Assembly (NCBI GenBank): GCA_964536015.1
Contig: CAZHVS010000006.1
Span: forward strand, 62,001-126,000
DNA length: 64,000 bases
Source: CAZHVS01 sp964536015
Lineage (GTDB): Bacteria > Bacteroidota > Ignavibacteria > Ignavibacteriales > Ignavibacteriaceae
Direction: 5' to 3'
In this document: one piece after another, positions 63,998 through 64,000 of the stretch
Numbering within the stretch: the first letter of the stretch is position 1
Layout of the letters: each line of letters opens with the position of its first letter
Program-made: the position numbers and the translations under genes
Notes under the pieces: generated by a model
What the model was told of the DNA's origin: nothing
Database searches by the model: none
What the model saw: the letters and a program-made list of their open reading frames with translations, nothing else

Positions 63998-64000
63998 TTG

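Overview
The window looks like a chromosomal segment from a low-GC member of the Ignavibacteria (Ignavibacteriota, near Chlorobi/Bacteroidota). Two secreted proteins and one gene remnant end in the type IX secretion (T9SS) sorting domain with its QNYPNPFNPST core. Other lineage-typical genes are a BY-kinase with a tyrosine tail, DUF255 and DUF4920 proteins and an AMN-like AMP nucleosidase. No species can be named from sequence alone.

Region 1 (1-17628, all minus strand) is a 16-gene surface-polysaccharide operon with 1-4 nt overlaps or short gaps between most genes. In transcription order it encodes a nucleotide-sugar dehydrogenase, an SLBB-only export protein, a Wzz/BY-kinase chain-length regulator, the Wzm/Wzt ABC exporter, an epimerase, a DegT aminotransferase, a methyltransferase, an AsnB-type amidotransferase, a second DegT aminotransferase, a FemAB/GNAT-like acyltransferase, a hexapeptide acyltransferase, a HisH/HisF/WbpG-like sugar-amidation cassette and a glycosyltransferase cut by the window edge. 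Together they would make, modify and export an amidated aminosugar/uronic-acid glycan.

Region 2 (17893-36836) is mainly housekeeping: mgtE, tRNA-Lys(UUU), a GNAT, a phosphohexomutase, a small zinc-ribbon gene without a normal start codon, and a T9SS protein. An overlapping minus-strand operon follows (prmC-dtd-metalloenzyme-comEC-purE). A divergent plus-strand run has three GT9 glycosyltransferases, a homocysteine methyltransferase-like gene, ispE and an amidase lipoprotein. proS, a small unknown gene and rsmI come next.

Region 3 (36837-47362) is metabolism and envelope: a SulP transporter, a pentaheme-type cytochrome with a haem-tagged barrel-like protein, an unknown envelope protein, an orphan MlaF-like ATPase, an AMP nucleosidase, a small membrane protein, a TlpA lipoprotein, a YyaL-like DUF255 protein and a DUF4920 protein.

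Region 4 (47675-59509) is bounded by two paralogous glutamate dehydrogenase genes. Between them lies a 4-nt-overlapping operon of a REC-REC-PPDK_N fusion protein, a histidine kinase and a NarL-type regulator. A disturbed accessory stretch (54206-58147) follows, holding an interrupted lipoprotein gene, a truncated phospholipase C/T9SS gene, a conserved unknown gene and repeats.

Region 5 (59617-64000) has a VCBS-repeat T9SS protein, two membrane-anchored TPR proteins and a PHP-domain protein, all on the minus strand. No CRISPR array, rRNA, transposase, integrase or replication origin was seen.
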